7,143 nt of DNA, taken from assembly GCA_900553405.1 (NCBI GenBank), contig USDF01000061.1, positions 1 to 7,143 of the forward strand, in the 5' to 3' direction. Source of the stretch: an uncultured Clostridium sp. (GTDB lineage: Bacteria > Bacillota > Clostridia > TANB77 > CAG-508). Each line of letters begins with the position of its first letter. Position 1 is the first letter of the stretch. Below, piece after piece: positions 1-6,629 of the stretch. Made by a program: the position numbers and the translations under genes. Under the pieces are notes generated by a model that saw only the letters and a list, made by a program, of their open reading frames with translations, was not told the origin of the DNA and made no database searches.

Positions 1-1
1 C

Positions 2-121
2 CCTTGCACTGGTAGAGGTGGCAGTTACAACAGTAGTGACAATTACATAAGCATTCGTGCTTACGGCTATGCGGTTAATTGTAGTGAGGACTCTACATTC
101 AGGTCTACACTTTATATGTAG
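2..121 (+). CDS. C-terminal end of a C-type-lectin/sulfatase-modifying-like protein (partial)
   Basis: This is the last 39 codons of a gene that starts left of the window, read in the only frame that runs open from the edge to the TAG at 119-121. The protein contains RGGSYN and ends in FRSTLYM. The order 'RGG-S-aromatic-N ... R ... (G)FR..L' resembles the C-terminal core of formylglycine-generating-enzyme/C-type-lectin-like folds, which often cap surface or pilin-like proteins in Clostridia. Composition is odd: about 42% GC against roughly 30% elsewhere, and 31 of 39 codons end in T or C (11 in C), whereas neighbouring genes prefer A-ending codons. A terminator follows ten bases after the stop. 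The reading frame is fairly secure. The family is inferred from a short tail and could be another surface protein. Confidence 0.6.
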   Translation, partial: PCTGRGGSYNSSDNYISIRAYGYAVNCSEDSTFRSTLYM

Positions 122-131
122 CCTGACTAGC

Positions 132-161
132 AAAGACGCCACATATGTGGCGTCTTTTTTT
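132..161 (+). terminator. Intrinsic terminator of the left-edge gene
   Basis: A perfect 13-bp dyad at 132-144/145-157 includes the GC-rich core GACGCCACA/TGTGGCGTC. It runs directly into a T-tract at 155-161. It begins ten bases after the TAG of the left-edge gene, so it is the natural terminator of that transcript. The AAA flank pairs with the T-tract, so it could also work from the minus strand. Confidence 0.9.
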
Positions 162-373
162 CGTTTTAGAAATAAGACAACGCAAAAAAAATTGAAAAAA
201 TATATGAGTTTTAGTAATATGTTAGAAATATTAAAAGAAAAAATAAATAATAGTTAACTTGAATTTACTTTTTCAATTAAGATTTACAAAAAATACTACA
301 AATTTTTACAAAAAAATATTGCATTAAAAATTTTTTAATGATAATATTAGATAAAATTAAAAAATATAATAAT
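162..373. other. AT-rich intergenic stretch, no convincing gene
   Basis: No supported gene is visible. A 17-codon ATG-to-TAA reading frame at 204-257 has no ribosome binding site. A perfect 19-bp AT palindrome lies at 322-340, with a possible TTGCAT (319-324) and GATAAT (340-345) pair at a short 15-nt spacing. If that pair is a promoter, its transcript would hit the terminator at 374-423 within about 70 nt. TTTACAAAAAA occurs twice, near 284 and 305. None of this is strong enough to name. Confidence 0.5.
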
Positions 374-423
374 AGATTAAAAAAAAACCGCATTTTTCGG
401 TAAACTTTTTTTAATCTTTTTTT
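374..423 (+). terminator. Second, AT-rich intrinsic terminator upstream of uvrC
   Basis: A 12-bp outer stem (374-385 with 406-417, AGATTAAAAAAA against TTTTTTTAATCT) encloses an internal loop, a 4-bp ACCG/CGGT stem (387-390/398-401) and a CATTTTT loop. It is followed by a T-run to 423. This has the shape of a plus-strand terminator. On the minus strand the inner ACCG/CGGT stem is followed directly by about nine Ts, so it may be bidirectional. No gene lies between it and the terminator at 132-161, so it may serve a short untranslated RNA, act as a backup stop, or insulate uvrC. Its T-tract overlaps the start of repeat copy A. Confidence 0.6.
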
Positions 424-491
424 ATATTCTAAGAAATTTATCATAGTATGATAAATTTCTGTAGAAGATAAATATGGCAGAAATTAGATTT
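418..491 (+). repeat. Structured 74-nt repeat, copy A (inverted partner at 6615-6688)
   Basis: This aligns without gaps to the reverse complement of 6615-6688, with 64 of 74 positions identical and five of the ten differences clustered at 479-483. It contains a perfect 14+14-bp palindrome around one centre base (432-460, core TTATCATAGTATGATAA), then the invariant tail GTAGAAGATAAATATGGC (461-478), then TTAGATTT (484-491). Stem differences between copies preserve pairing: T437-A455 here is G-C in copy B, and A432-T460 here is G-T there. The unit begins in the T-tract of an intrinsic terminator, as copy B does. I do not recognise the family. It could be a structured RNA, a MITE-like element or a protein-binding dyad. 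Confidence 0.8.
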
Positions 492-507
492 AAGTAAATA
501 AAAAAAC

Positions 508-527
508 ACATAGAATTTATTCTATGT
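508..527 (+). other. Short perfect hairpin upstream of uvrC
   Basis: ACATAGAAT (508-516) and ATTCTATGT (519-527) form a perfect 9-bp dyad around TT. It is not followed by a T-run, so it is not a terminator. It overlaps the first possible uvrC -10 element and could be an operator or a 5' stabilising hairpin. Confidence 0.35.
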
Positions 528-579
528 TATAATCTTTATAAATACAAATTATAGATTTTTTTAAAATTCATGGTATAAT
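525..579 (+). promoter_or_regulatory. Candidate extended -10 promoters for uvrC
   Basis: Two consensus TATAAT boxes, each preceded by a TGn extension, lie at 525-533 (TGTTATAAT) and 571-579 (TGGTATAAT). Neither has a convincing -35 at 16-18 bp, which fits extended -10 promoters. The second would start RNA near 586, leaving a leader of about 25 nt before the uvrC ATG. This is the better candidate. Confidence 0.5.
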
Positions 580-609
580 AAATAAAGAATAAAAAAGAAA
601 GGGTAAAAT

Positions 610-2424
610 ATGTTTGATATAGAAGCAGAATTAAAAAAATTGCCACATAAGCCAGGTGTATATATAATGCACGATAAAGATGATAATATAATATATGTTG
701 GAAAAGCAATTTCTTTAAAAAATAGGGTAACTCAATATTTTAGAAAAAACAGAAAAACGAAACGTATTCAAAACATGGTTTCTTTAATAGATCATTTTGA
801 ATACATAGTTGTAGATAATGAGGCAGAAGCCCTTATTTTAGAGTGCAATTTAATAAAAAAGAATAAGCCAAAGTTCAATGTATTATTAAAAGATGACAAA
901 ACATATCCTTATATAAAAATAAATATAAAAGATGATTTTCCAAATGTTTATATTACAAGAAAAATATTAAATGATGGAGCAAAATATTTCGGACCATATG
1001 CTAATGCAGGTGCTGCAAAAGAAATGGTAGACTTTATAAAAGAAAGGTTTAAAATAAGACAATGTAAAACTTTTAAATATAAAGATAGACCATGTTTAAA
1101 TTATCATATAAAAAAATGCTTTGGTCCATGTATGGGGTATATTTCCAAGGAAGAATATAGAAAACAAATTTCAGATATCATGGCTTTATTAGAAGGAAAA
1201 ACAGATAAAGTAGTTAAAGAATTAGAAGAGCAAATGCAGGAAGCTTCAAGTAAAATGGAATTTGAAAAGGCAGCATATATAAGAGATAAAATAATGGCAA
1301 TAGAAAGAATAGCAGAAAAACAAAAAGTTTCTAATATAACAGAAAATGATATAGATGTTATTGGATTAGCTCGAAATGATTTTGAAGTTTGTGTAGAAAT
1401 ATTTTTTGTAAGAAAAACAAAAATGATAGGAAGAGAGCATTTTTTCTTTCAAAATTTAGAAGATGAAACAGACAAACAAATTTTATCAGAATTTGTAAAA
1501 CAATATTATATAGGTAAAGAAATTTTACCAAATAAAATAATGATTAAAGAAGAAATAGAAGAGAAAGAATTGTTAGAAGAATGGCTTTCAAAAGAAGCAG
1601 GAAGAAAAGTAGAAATAAAAACTCCACAAAAAGGAGAAAAGTTACGTTTAGTAGAAATGGCAGAAAGAAATGCACTAATTACTTTAGAAAATAAAAATAA
1701 AGAAAAATATAGTGTTTTGGCGGAATTAAAAGAAGTACTAAAAATGGACAAACTACCAAGAAAAATAGAATGTTTTGATATATCCAATCTTTCAGGAACA
1801 AATATGGTTGCAGGAATGTGTGTAATGCAAGATGGAAAAATAAATAAAAACTTATCTAGAAGATTTAAAATAAAAGAAGTTGTAGGGCAAGATGATGTTG
1901 CATGTATGAAAGAAGTAGTTATAAGAAGATTAAAACATTCACTAGAAAAAGAAGATGGAAATTTTGGAAGGTTGCCAGATGTTATTTTTGCAGATGGTGG
2001 AATTACACAAATAAGAGCAATAAAAGAAGCAATAAATGAAGTATTATCAACAGCAAATGCAGAAAATGTGGATAAACTTAATCAAATAAAAGTATTTGGA
2101 ATGGTTAAAAATGACAAGCATCAAACAAGAGCGTTGATGGATGAAAATAGAAAAGAATTAAAAATATCTGAAGAACTAAAAAATCTAATTACATTATTCC
2201 AAGATACAGTTCATGATACAGCAATAGGATATCATAAAAAATTAAGAGATAAAGAAGTGACAAAATCAGAATTAGACGAAATAGAAGGGATAGGACCTAC
2301 AAAGAAAAAGGCTTTATTAGAAACTTTTGGAAGTGTAGAAAGAATAAAAAAAGCAGATATTGAAGAATTAACAAAAGTAAAGGGGATAACAAAAAGTTTA
2401 GCAGAAAAAATTAAAAAAATATAA
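610..2424 (+). CDS. uvrC: Excinuclease ABC subunit C (UvrC)
   Basis: UvrC makes both incisions around a lesion held by UvrB during nucleotide excision repair in the cytoplasm. At 604 residues it is full family length. The N-terminal GIY-YIG nuclease domain shows GVY (16-18), IYVGKA (28-33), R39 and the catalytic-type E78 in LILECNLIK. Four cysteines, C152, C162, C170 and C174, match the conserved UvrC cysteine cluster reported to hold an iron-sulphur centre. A UVR motif that contacts UvrB lies near 200-234. The RNase H-like 5'-incision domain has its triad D390 (CFDISN), D462 (FADGG) and H535 (TVHDTAIGYH). A helix-hairpin-helix pair occupies about 553-604. The ATG is preceded by AAAGAAAGGG at a 6-nt spacing. 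No key residue is missing. It may be co-transcribed with the repeat-protein gene 86 bp downstream. Confidence 0.98.
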   Translation: MFDIEAELKKLPHKPGVYIMHDKDDNIIYVGKAISLKNRVTQYFRKNRKTKRIQNMVSLIDHFEYIVVDNEAEALILECNLIKKNKPKFNVLLKDDKTYPYIKINIKDDFPNVYITRKILNDGAKYFGPYANAGAAKEMVDFIKERFKIRQCKTFKYKDRPCLNYHIKKCFGPCMGYISKEEYRKQISDIMALLEGKTDKVVKELEEQMQEASSKMEFEKAAYIRDKIMAIERIAEKQKVSNITENDIDVIGLARNDFEVCVEIFFVRKTKMIGREHFFFQNLEDETDKQILSEFVKQYYIGKEILPNKIMIKEEIEEKELLEEWLSKEAGRKVEIKTPQKGEKLRLVEMAERNALITLENKNKEKYSVLAELKEVLKMDKLPRKIECFDISNLSGTNMVAGMCVMQDGKINKNLSRRFKIKEVVGQDDVACMKEVVIRRLKHSLEKEDGNFGRLPDVIFADGGITQIRAIKEAINEVLSTANAENVDKLNQIKVFGMVKNDKHQTRALMDENRKELKISEELKNLITLFQDTVHDTAIGYHKKLRDKEVTKSELDEIEGIGPTKKKALLETFGSVERIKKADIEELTKVKGITKSLAEKIKKI

Positions 2425-2510
2425 GTGTTTCAAAAATACTCTAAAAGAGATAGATACTTTTTGAGGTAGAAAATAACAAGGAGCGTTTATACTGATAGAA
2501 GGAGGAAAAA

Positions 2511-3038
2511 ATGCCAGAAGCTATAGAAATTACAAATATGAAAAAGAATTGTGAAGATAGAGAATACGTATTAAAAACAGTAAAAGAAAATGGAAAATTA
2601 TTAGAGTTTGCATCAGAAAATTTAAAAGAAGATAGAGAAATTGCATTAGAAGCGGTACTAAATAATCCAGAGGCATTAGAATTTGTTTCAGATAGATTAA
2701 AAGAAGATAGAGAAATTGTATATGAATCTGTAAGCAAATTAGGATGGACATATTGTTATGCTAGAGGAAAAATATTAGAAGATAGAGAACTTCTAATTAG
2801 TGGATTAAAAATCAATGGACAAATATTATATTATTCTATTCCAGAAATGAGAGATGATAAAGAAGTTGTAAAACTTGCAGTAGAAAATAAACCAATTATA
2901 ATAAAATACGCAAGTAGTAGACTAAAAAACGATAAGGAAATAGGATTAATTGCAGTACAAAAGGATAAAAGCTCTTTTAAATTTTTAGGAGAAGAACTAA
3001 AACAAGATGAAGAAATAAAAGAAATAGTAAATAGCTAA
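2511..3038 (+). CDS. DUF4116-type repeat protein, function unknown
   Basis: This 175-residue protein is almost entirely a tandem array. Six repeats of exactly 25 residues occupy 15-39, 40-64, 65-89, 90-114, 115-139 and 140-164, followed by an 11-residue partial repeat. Each begins near (E/D/N)D(R/K)E, has hydrophobic positions at about 5-10, and carries an aromatic- and serine-containing turn such as LEFAS, LEFVS or IKYAS before a basic end. This matches the pattern of DUF4116 repeats, which likely form a helical solenoid for protein binding; no activity is established. There is no signal peptide or membrane segment. The start is fixed by AGAAGGAGG five bases upstream of the ATG. It follows uvrC by 86 bp with no clear terminator between, so co-transcription is plausible. 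A long inverted repeat begins seven bases after its stop. Confidence 0.85.
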   Translation: MPEAIEITNMKKNCEDREYVLKTVKENGKLLEFASENLKEDREIALEAVLNNPEALEFVSDRLKEDREIVYESVSKLGWTYCYARGKILEDRELLISGLKINGQILYYSIPEMRDDKEVVKLAVENKPIIIKYASSRLKNDKEIGLIAVQKDKSSFKFLGEELKQDEEIKEIVNS

Positions 3039-3045
3039 GAAGAAA

Positions 3046-3126
3046 AAACGTGGCAAAAGGGCCAGAGGAATTTACCACATTCTTTGAAGGAATGTGGTAA
3101 ATTCCTCTGGCCCTTTTGCCACGTTT
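3046..3126. repeat. Perfect 37-bp inverted repeat (hairpin element or terminator)
   Basis: Arms 3046-3082 and 3090-3126 are perfect reverse complements around the 7-nt loop TTTGAAG. Each arm is more GC-rich than its surroundings. Each arm is also itself an imperfect inverted repeat, GTGGCAAA (3050-3057) against TTTACCAC (3071-3078), so the whole can fold as one long hairpin or two smaller ones. It separates the DUF4116 gene from the gatC promoter and probably stops transcription there. However, its plus-strand exit is only GTTT before A-rich sequence, while a TTTTTT tract lies on the minus-strand side. The architecture resembles dispersed REP- or MITE-like palindromes of Firmicutes. That assignment is inferred. 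Confidence 0.85.
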
Positions 3127-3145
3127 AAAAATTTAACTTAAACTA

Positions 3146-3174
3146 TTGTAATATTGTAAAAAAAAGGGTATAAT
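3146..3174 (+). promoter_or_regulatory. Sigma-A type promoter of gatCAB
   Basis: The -35 box TTGTAA (3146-3151) is followed after exactly 17 nt by a consensus -10 box TATAAT (3169-3174). RNA would start near 3181, giving a leader of about 48 nt before gatC. It lies just after the long inverted repeat, so the gat operon seems independent of uvrC. No T-box (specifier or antiterminator) structure is apparent in the short leader. Confidence 0.75.
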
Positions 3175-3228
3175 AAAACGCAAAGTTACTTAGGGAAAGT
3201 TAATTTAACAAAGAATGGAGAGGATAAA

Positions 3229-3516
3229 ATGAAAGTAAGTAAAGAAGAATTATTGCACATTGCAAAACTTGCAAATTTAAACATAAAAGATGAAGAAATA
3301 GATAAGTACTTATTAAATTTACAAGATATTTTAAATTTTGCTAATATAGTAAATAATGCACCAGTAGAAGGATTGACAGAATCTTTTGGAGTTAACGAGA
3401 ATTATAATGTATTTAGAAAAGATGAGATAAAAGTATTTGAAGATAATGAAGCACTTTTAGCTAATGCACCAGAAAAAGAAAGAAATATGTTCAAAATACC
3501 AAAAGTAATTCAGTAA
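3229..3516 (+). CDS. gatC: Asp-tRNA(Asn)/Glu-tRNA(Gln) amidotransferase subunit C
   Basis: GatC is the small subunit that wraps around GatA and steadies its contact with GatB in the GatCAB transamidosome enzyme. The 95-residue length is normal for the family. Recognisable blocks are the N-terminal helix EELLHIAKLANLNI (6-19), the FRKDEI block (61-66, family form LRxDE), and the C-terminal LLANAPEKERNMFKIPKV region (76-93; family form NAP...G.F.VP.V). The ATG is preceded by GGAGAGG at 5 nt. It is the first gene of gatC-gatA-gatB, about 48 nt below the likely transcription start. Its TAA lies in a small inverted repeat shared with the gatA leader. Confidence 0.95.
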   Translation: MKVSKEELLHIAKLANLNIKDEEIDKYLLNLQDILNFANIVNNAPVEGLTESFGVNENYNVFRKDEIKVFEDNEALLANAPEKERNMFKIPKVIQ

Positions 3517-3552
3517 ACAAATGCCTAGCAACGCTCGCTTTTGATTTGTTTA
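3514..3552 (+). other. Inverted repeat between gatC and gatA
   Basis: TAAACAAAT (3514-3522), which contains the gatC stop codon, pairs perfectly with ATTTGTTTA (3544-3552) around a 21-nt loop containing GCTCGC. The right arm ends eight bases before the gatA Shine-Dalgarno. There is no T-tract, so termination is unlikely. It could be a processing site or could tune gatA translation relative to gatC. Confidence 0.4.
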
Positions 3553-3575
3553 TATATAATAAAGGAGGAAAACAG

Positions 3576-5054
3576 ATGGAAATTACAGAACTTACAGTAC
3601 ATGAGTTAAAAGAAAAATTAGCAAAAAAAGAAATTACAGTGCAAGAAGTAACAAAGGCATATGTAGATAGAATAAATGATAAAGAAAAAGATGTTGGAGC
3701 ATTTGTTACAACATTATGTGATGAAGCTTTAGAAGAAGCTAAGAGTATACAAGAAAAAATAGATGCAGGAGAAATAAAAGGAGAATTAGCAGGTATTCCA
3801 ATAGGAATAAAAGACAATATGTGCACTAAAGGAATAAAAACAACTTGTAGTTCAAAAATGTTAGAAAACTTTGTATCTCCATATGATGCAACAGTTGTTG
3901 AAAAACTAAAAGAACAACATATGATAGATTTAGGAAAATTAAATATGGACGAGTTTGCTATGGGTGCTTCTACAGAATATTCAGCATTCCATGTAACAAG
4001 AAATCCATGGAACTTAAATACAGTACCAGGAGGTTCTTCAGGAGGATCTGCAGCAGCAGTTGCAGCTAACTTAGTGCCTTGGGCTTTAGGTTCAGATACA
4101 GGTGGATCAATTCGTCAACCAGCAGCATTTTGTGGTGTTGTAGGATTAAAACCAACATATGGTTTAGTTTCACGTTATGGATTAGTAGCATTTGCGTCAT
4201 CTTTAGACCAAATAGGTCCAATTACAAAAGACGTTGAAGATGCAGCAATGCTTTTAAATGTAATTACAGGACATGATGAAAGAGATACTACTTCAGAAAA
4301 TAGAGAAAAAATTGATTATACAAAATGCTTAAAAAATGATGTAAAAGGTTTAAAAATAGGAGTTCCAAAAGAATTCTTTGGAGAAGGAATAAATGAAGAA
4401 GTAAAAGCAAAACTTAAAGAAGCAATAGAAAAATACAAAGAAATGGGAGCAGAAGTAGAAGAATTTTCACTAGATATTGCAAACTATGCGTTAGCAACAT
4501 ATTATATAATTGCATGTGCTGAAGCAAGTTCAAACTTAGGAAGATTTGATGGAATTAGATATGGATACAGAACAGAAAACTTCACAAACTTAAAAGAAAT
4601 TTACAAAAATTCAAGAAGTGAAGGTTTTGGCGATGAAGTAAAAAGAAGAATAATACTTGGAACATATGTATTATCTTCAGGATACTATGATGCATATTAC
4701 AAAAAAGCACAACAAGTTCGTACATTAGTTAGAAAAGAATTTGATAAAGCTTTTGAAAAATATGATGTTTTATTAACGCCAACATCACCAACAGTTGCAT
4801 TTGAAATTGGTACAAGATCTTCAAATCCATTAGAAATGTATTTAGCAGATATTTGTACAGTTTCTATAAATATAGCAGGTCTACCAGGAATTTCAGTTCC
4901 ATGTGGAGTAGATAGCAATGGTATGCCAGTTGGAATGCAATTAATAGGAAATAGATTTGATGAAGAGAAAATATTAAATGCAGCTTATACTTATGAGCAA
5001 GCTACAAAATTTAGAGAAAATTATAAACCAACATTTAAGGGAGGTGCTAACTAA
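3576..5054 (+). CDS. gatA: Asp-tRNA(Asn)/Glu-tRNA(Gln) amidotransferase subunit A
   Basis: GatA is the amidase-signature glutaminase of GatCAB. It releases ammonia from glutamine and passes it to GatB for amidation of mischarged tRNA. From this start the protein has 492 residues, normal for GatA. The Ser-cisSer-Lys triad is present: K79 in GIKDN, S154 in PGGSSGGSAA and S178 in GSDTGGSIRQPA, all at the positions expected for Firmicute GatA. The amidase signature spans about 70-200, with the glutamine-pocket and C-terminal amidase regions intact (for example LLTPTSPTVAFEIG and GLPGISVPCG). The start is ATG 3576 because AAAGGAGG (3561-3568) sits 7 nt before it. A TTG at 3546 in the same frame would place that ribosome site inside the coding sequence. 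It follows gatC by 59 nt and overlaps gatB by one base. Confidence 0.98.
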   Translation: MEITELTVHELKEKLAKKEITVQEVTKAYVDRINDKEKDVGAFVTTLCDEALEEAKSIQEKIDAGEIKGELAGIPIGIKDNMCTKGIKTTCSSKMLENFVSPYDATVVEKLKEQHMIDLGKLNMDEFAMGASTEYSAFHVTRNPWNLNTVPGGSSGGSAAAVAANLVPWALGSDTGGSIRQPAAFCGVVGLKPTYGLVSRYGLVAFASSLDQIGPITKDVEDAAMLLNVITGHDERDTTSENREKIDYTKCLKNDVKGLKIGVPKEFFGEGINEEVKAKLKEAIEKYKEMGAEVEEFSLDIANYALATYYIIACAEASSNLGRFDGIRYGYRTENFTNLKEIYKNSRSEGFGDEVKRRIILGTYVLSSGYYDAYYKKAQQVRTLVRKEFDKAFEKYDVLLTPTSPTVAFEIGTRSSNPLEMYLADICTVSINIAGLPGISVPCGVDSNGMPVGMQLIGNRFDEEKILNAAYTYEQATKFRENYKPTFKGGAN

Positions 5055-6496
5055 TGGCAAGAGATGATTATGAAATAGTAATGGGACTAGAAGTTCATGC
5101 TGAACTTTCAACAAAAACAAAAATATTCTGTAGTTGCCCTACAGAATTTGGAGCAGATCCAAACACACATGTATGCCCAGTATGTATGGCAATGCCAGGA
5201 GCACTACCAGTATTAAACGAAAAAGTAGTAGAATATGCAGTAAAAGCAGGTTTAGCTACTAATTGTGAAATAGCAATGGATAGCAAAAATGATAGAAAAA
5301 ATTACTTTTATCCAGACCTTCCAAAATCATATCAAATATCACAATTTGACAAACCACTTTGTGAACATGGATATGTAGAAATAGAAGATGAAGAGGAAAA
5401 TAAGAAAAAGATTAGATTAACACGTATTCACATAGAAGAAGATGCAGGTAAGTTAAACCACAATGAATTTGGTGGAGGAAGTTTAGTAGACTTAAATAGA
5501 GCTGGAGTTCCTTTAATAGAAATAGTTTCAGAGCCAGATTTAAGATCAGCAAAAGAAGCAGAAGAGTATTTGAAAAAGCTAAAATCAATACTTGAATATA
5601 TAGAAGTATCAGACTGTAAAATGCAAGAAGGTTCATTAAGAGCAGATGTAAACGTTTCTGTTAGAAAAAAGGGAGCAACAGAATATGGAACTCGTACAGA
5701 AATGAAAAATATGAACTCTTTTAGAAGCATTGTAAGAGCCATAGAATACGAAGCAGACAGACAAATAGATATATTAGAAGATGGCGGAAAAATAGAACAA
5801 GAAACATTAAGATGGGATGATGTATCAGGAAGAACATTCTCTATGAGAGATAAAGAAGATGCACAAGATTATCGTTATTTCCCAGATCCAGATTTAGTAG
5901 CTATTCGTTTATCTAAAGAGTATATTGAAAACATAAAAAACAATTTACCAGAATTACCAGAAAGTAGAAAACAAAGATATTTAAACGAATTTGGTTTATC
6001 TGAAAAAGATAGTAACATGCTTACAGCTTCAAAATATTTATCTAATTTATTTGAAGGAGCAGAGAAAATCTGTAAAAATGCAAAAGCTGTTGCAAACTGG
6101 TTATTATCTGATGTTTCAAGAATTTTGAACGAAAAAGAAATGGAAGCAGACCAAATACCATTTACAGCAGAACAACTTGCTAAAATGATTGTTTTAATAG
6201 ATAAAGGAACAATAAGTAGTGCAATAGGTAAAAAAGTTTTAGAAGAATTATTTGAAAACCCAAAAGACCCAGAAGAAATAATTAAAGAAAAAGGTTGGAT
6301 TCAAATATCAGATGAAGGAGCAATAAAAGAAGTTGTACTTAAAATATTAGAGGCAAATCCTCAATCTATAGCAGACTTTAAAGCTGGAAAAGATAAAGCA
6401 GTTGGATTCTTAGTAGGTCAAGCAATGAAAGAAACAAAAGGAAAAGCAAATCCACAAATGCTTAATAAAATGTTCTTAGAAGAATTGAAAAAATAA
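5054..6496 (+). CDS. gatB: Asp-tRNA(Asn)/Glu-tRNA(Gln) amidotransferase subunit B
   Basis: GatB binds mischarged Glu-tRNA(Gln) and/or Asp-tRNA(Asn), phosphorylates the side-chain carboxylate with ATP and amidates it with ammonia from GatA. At 480 residues it is full length. The N-terminal kinase cradle contains GLEVHAEL (11-18), the zinc-type cysteines C26, C28, C41 and C44, the signature DRKNYFYPDLPKSYQISQ (80-97), and the metal/ATP-region TRIHIEEDAGKL (123-134). GSLRADVNVSVR, GTRTEMKNMNS and DYRYFPDPDL follow. The C-terminal part, from about 300, is the helical and YqeY-like tRNA-binding tail, ending in the usual GKANPQMLNKMFLEEL. Its ATG overlaps the gatA stop (TAATG). GGGAGGTG (5039-5046) lies 7 nt upstream inside gatA, which implies translational coupling and matched subunit amounts. 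Confidence 0.98.
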   Translation: MARDDYEIVMGLEVHAELSTKTKIFCSCPTEFGADPNTHVCPVCMAMPGALPVLNEKVVEYAVKAGLATNCEIAMDSKNDRKNYFYPDLPKSYQISQFDKPLCEHGYVEIEDEEENKKKIRLTRIHIEEDAGKLNHNEFGGGSLVDLNRAGVPLIEIVSEPDLRSAKEAEEYLKKLKSILEYIEVSDCKMQEGSLRADVNVSVRKKGATEYGTRTEMKNMNSFRSIVRAIEYEADRQIDILEDGGKIEQETLRWDDVSGRTFSMRDKEDAQDYRYFPDPDLVAIRLSKEYIENIKNNLPELPESRKQRYLNEFGLSEKDSNMLTASKYLSNLFEGAEKICKNAKAVANWLLSDVSRILNEKEMEADQIPFTAEQLAKMIVLIDKGTISSAIGKKVLEELFENPKDPEEIIKEKGWIQISDEGAIKEVVLKILEANPQSIADFKAGKDKAVGFLVGQAMKETKGKANPQMLNKMFLEELKK

Positions 6497-6505
6497 TATA
6501 TTAGG

Positions 6506-6556
6506 CTTATCTTAATTAAAAAATATAATAAATAGAAATTTATATAAGAAGATAAG
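6506..6556 (+). other. Weak stem downstream of gatB
   Basis: CTTATCTT (6506-6513) and AAGATAAG (6549-6556) are exact reverse complements separated by 35 AT-rich bases. It starts ten bases after the gatB stop. Without a T-tract it is unlikely to terminate transcription, though it could protect the 3' end of the gat mRNA. The match is short enough to be chance. Confidence 0.25.
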
Positions 6557-6570
6557 TTATTATAATAAGT

Positions 6571-6629
6571 AAAAAAGCGAGCCTAAGATTTTCTAGCAAA
6601 TGTAAATTTTAAGAAAATCTAAGGCTCGC
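6571..6629 (-). terminator. Long hairpin with a minus-strand T-tract
   Basis: Arms 6577-6594 and 6612-6629 form an 18-bp stem (GCGAGCCT... / ...AGGCTCGC) with a single A-A mismatch (6585/6621) and a 17-nt loop. On the plus strand no T-run follows. On the minus strand the stem runs straight into TTTTTT (6576-6571). It therefore looks like a terminator for leftward transcription, placed after repeat copy B. It may still help end the gat transcript or block readthrough between the convergent genes. Its outer arm overlaps the end of copy B. Confidence 0.65.

Noticed and set aside
57..257. 66-codon plus-strand reading frame from the left edge into the intergenic region
   Set aside because: It overlaps the real C-terminal frame, reads through the terminator at 132-161, and has no ribosome site before its GTG.
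204..257. 17-codon ATG frame (MSFSNMLEILKEKINNS)
   Set aside because: Very short, no Shine-Dalgarno and no recognisable family. Left as unsupported.
432..460. Fur- or PerR-type operator in the TTATCATAGTATGATAA dyad
   Set aside because: Spacing and half-sites do not match the 7-1-7 Fur or PerR consensus, and the long conserved tail after the dyad points to an element rather than a simple operator.
2430..2464. Terminator after uvrC (TCAAAAA / TTTTTGA with an inner CTCT/AGAG stem)
   Set aside because: The stem is broken by mismatches, AT-only outside, and not followed by a T-tract. Not strong enough to call.
3175..3228. T-box or other riboswitch in the gatC leader
   Set aside because: The leader after the likely start site is only about 48 nt, with no specifier or antiterminator features.
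3546..3575. TTG start that would extend GatA by ten residues
   Set aside because: The clear AAAGGAGG at 3561-3568 lies inside that extension and directs the ATG at 3576, which also puts the K79/S154/S178 triad at its usual numbering.
3491..3826. Minus-strand frame opposite gatA, and similar ones at 1506-1787, 2441-2737, 4697-4918, 5095-5286 and 5412-5742
   Set aside because: All are antisense shadows of well-identified genes, with low-complexity serine/phenylalanine/leucine content and no ribosome sites.
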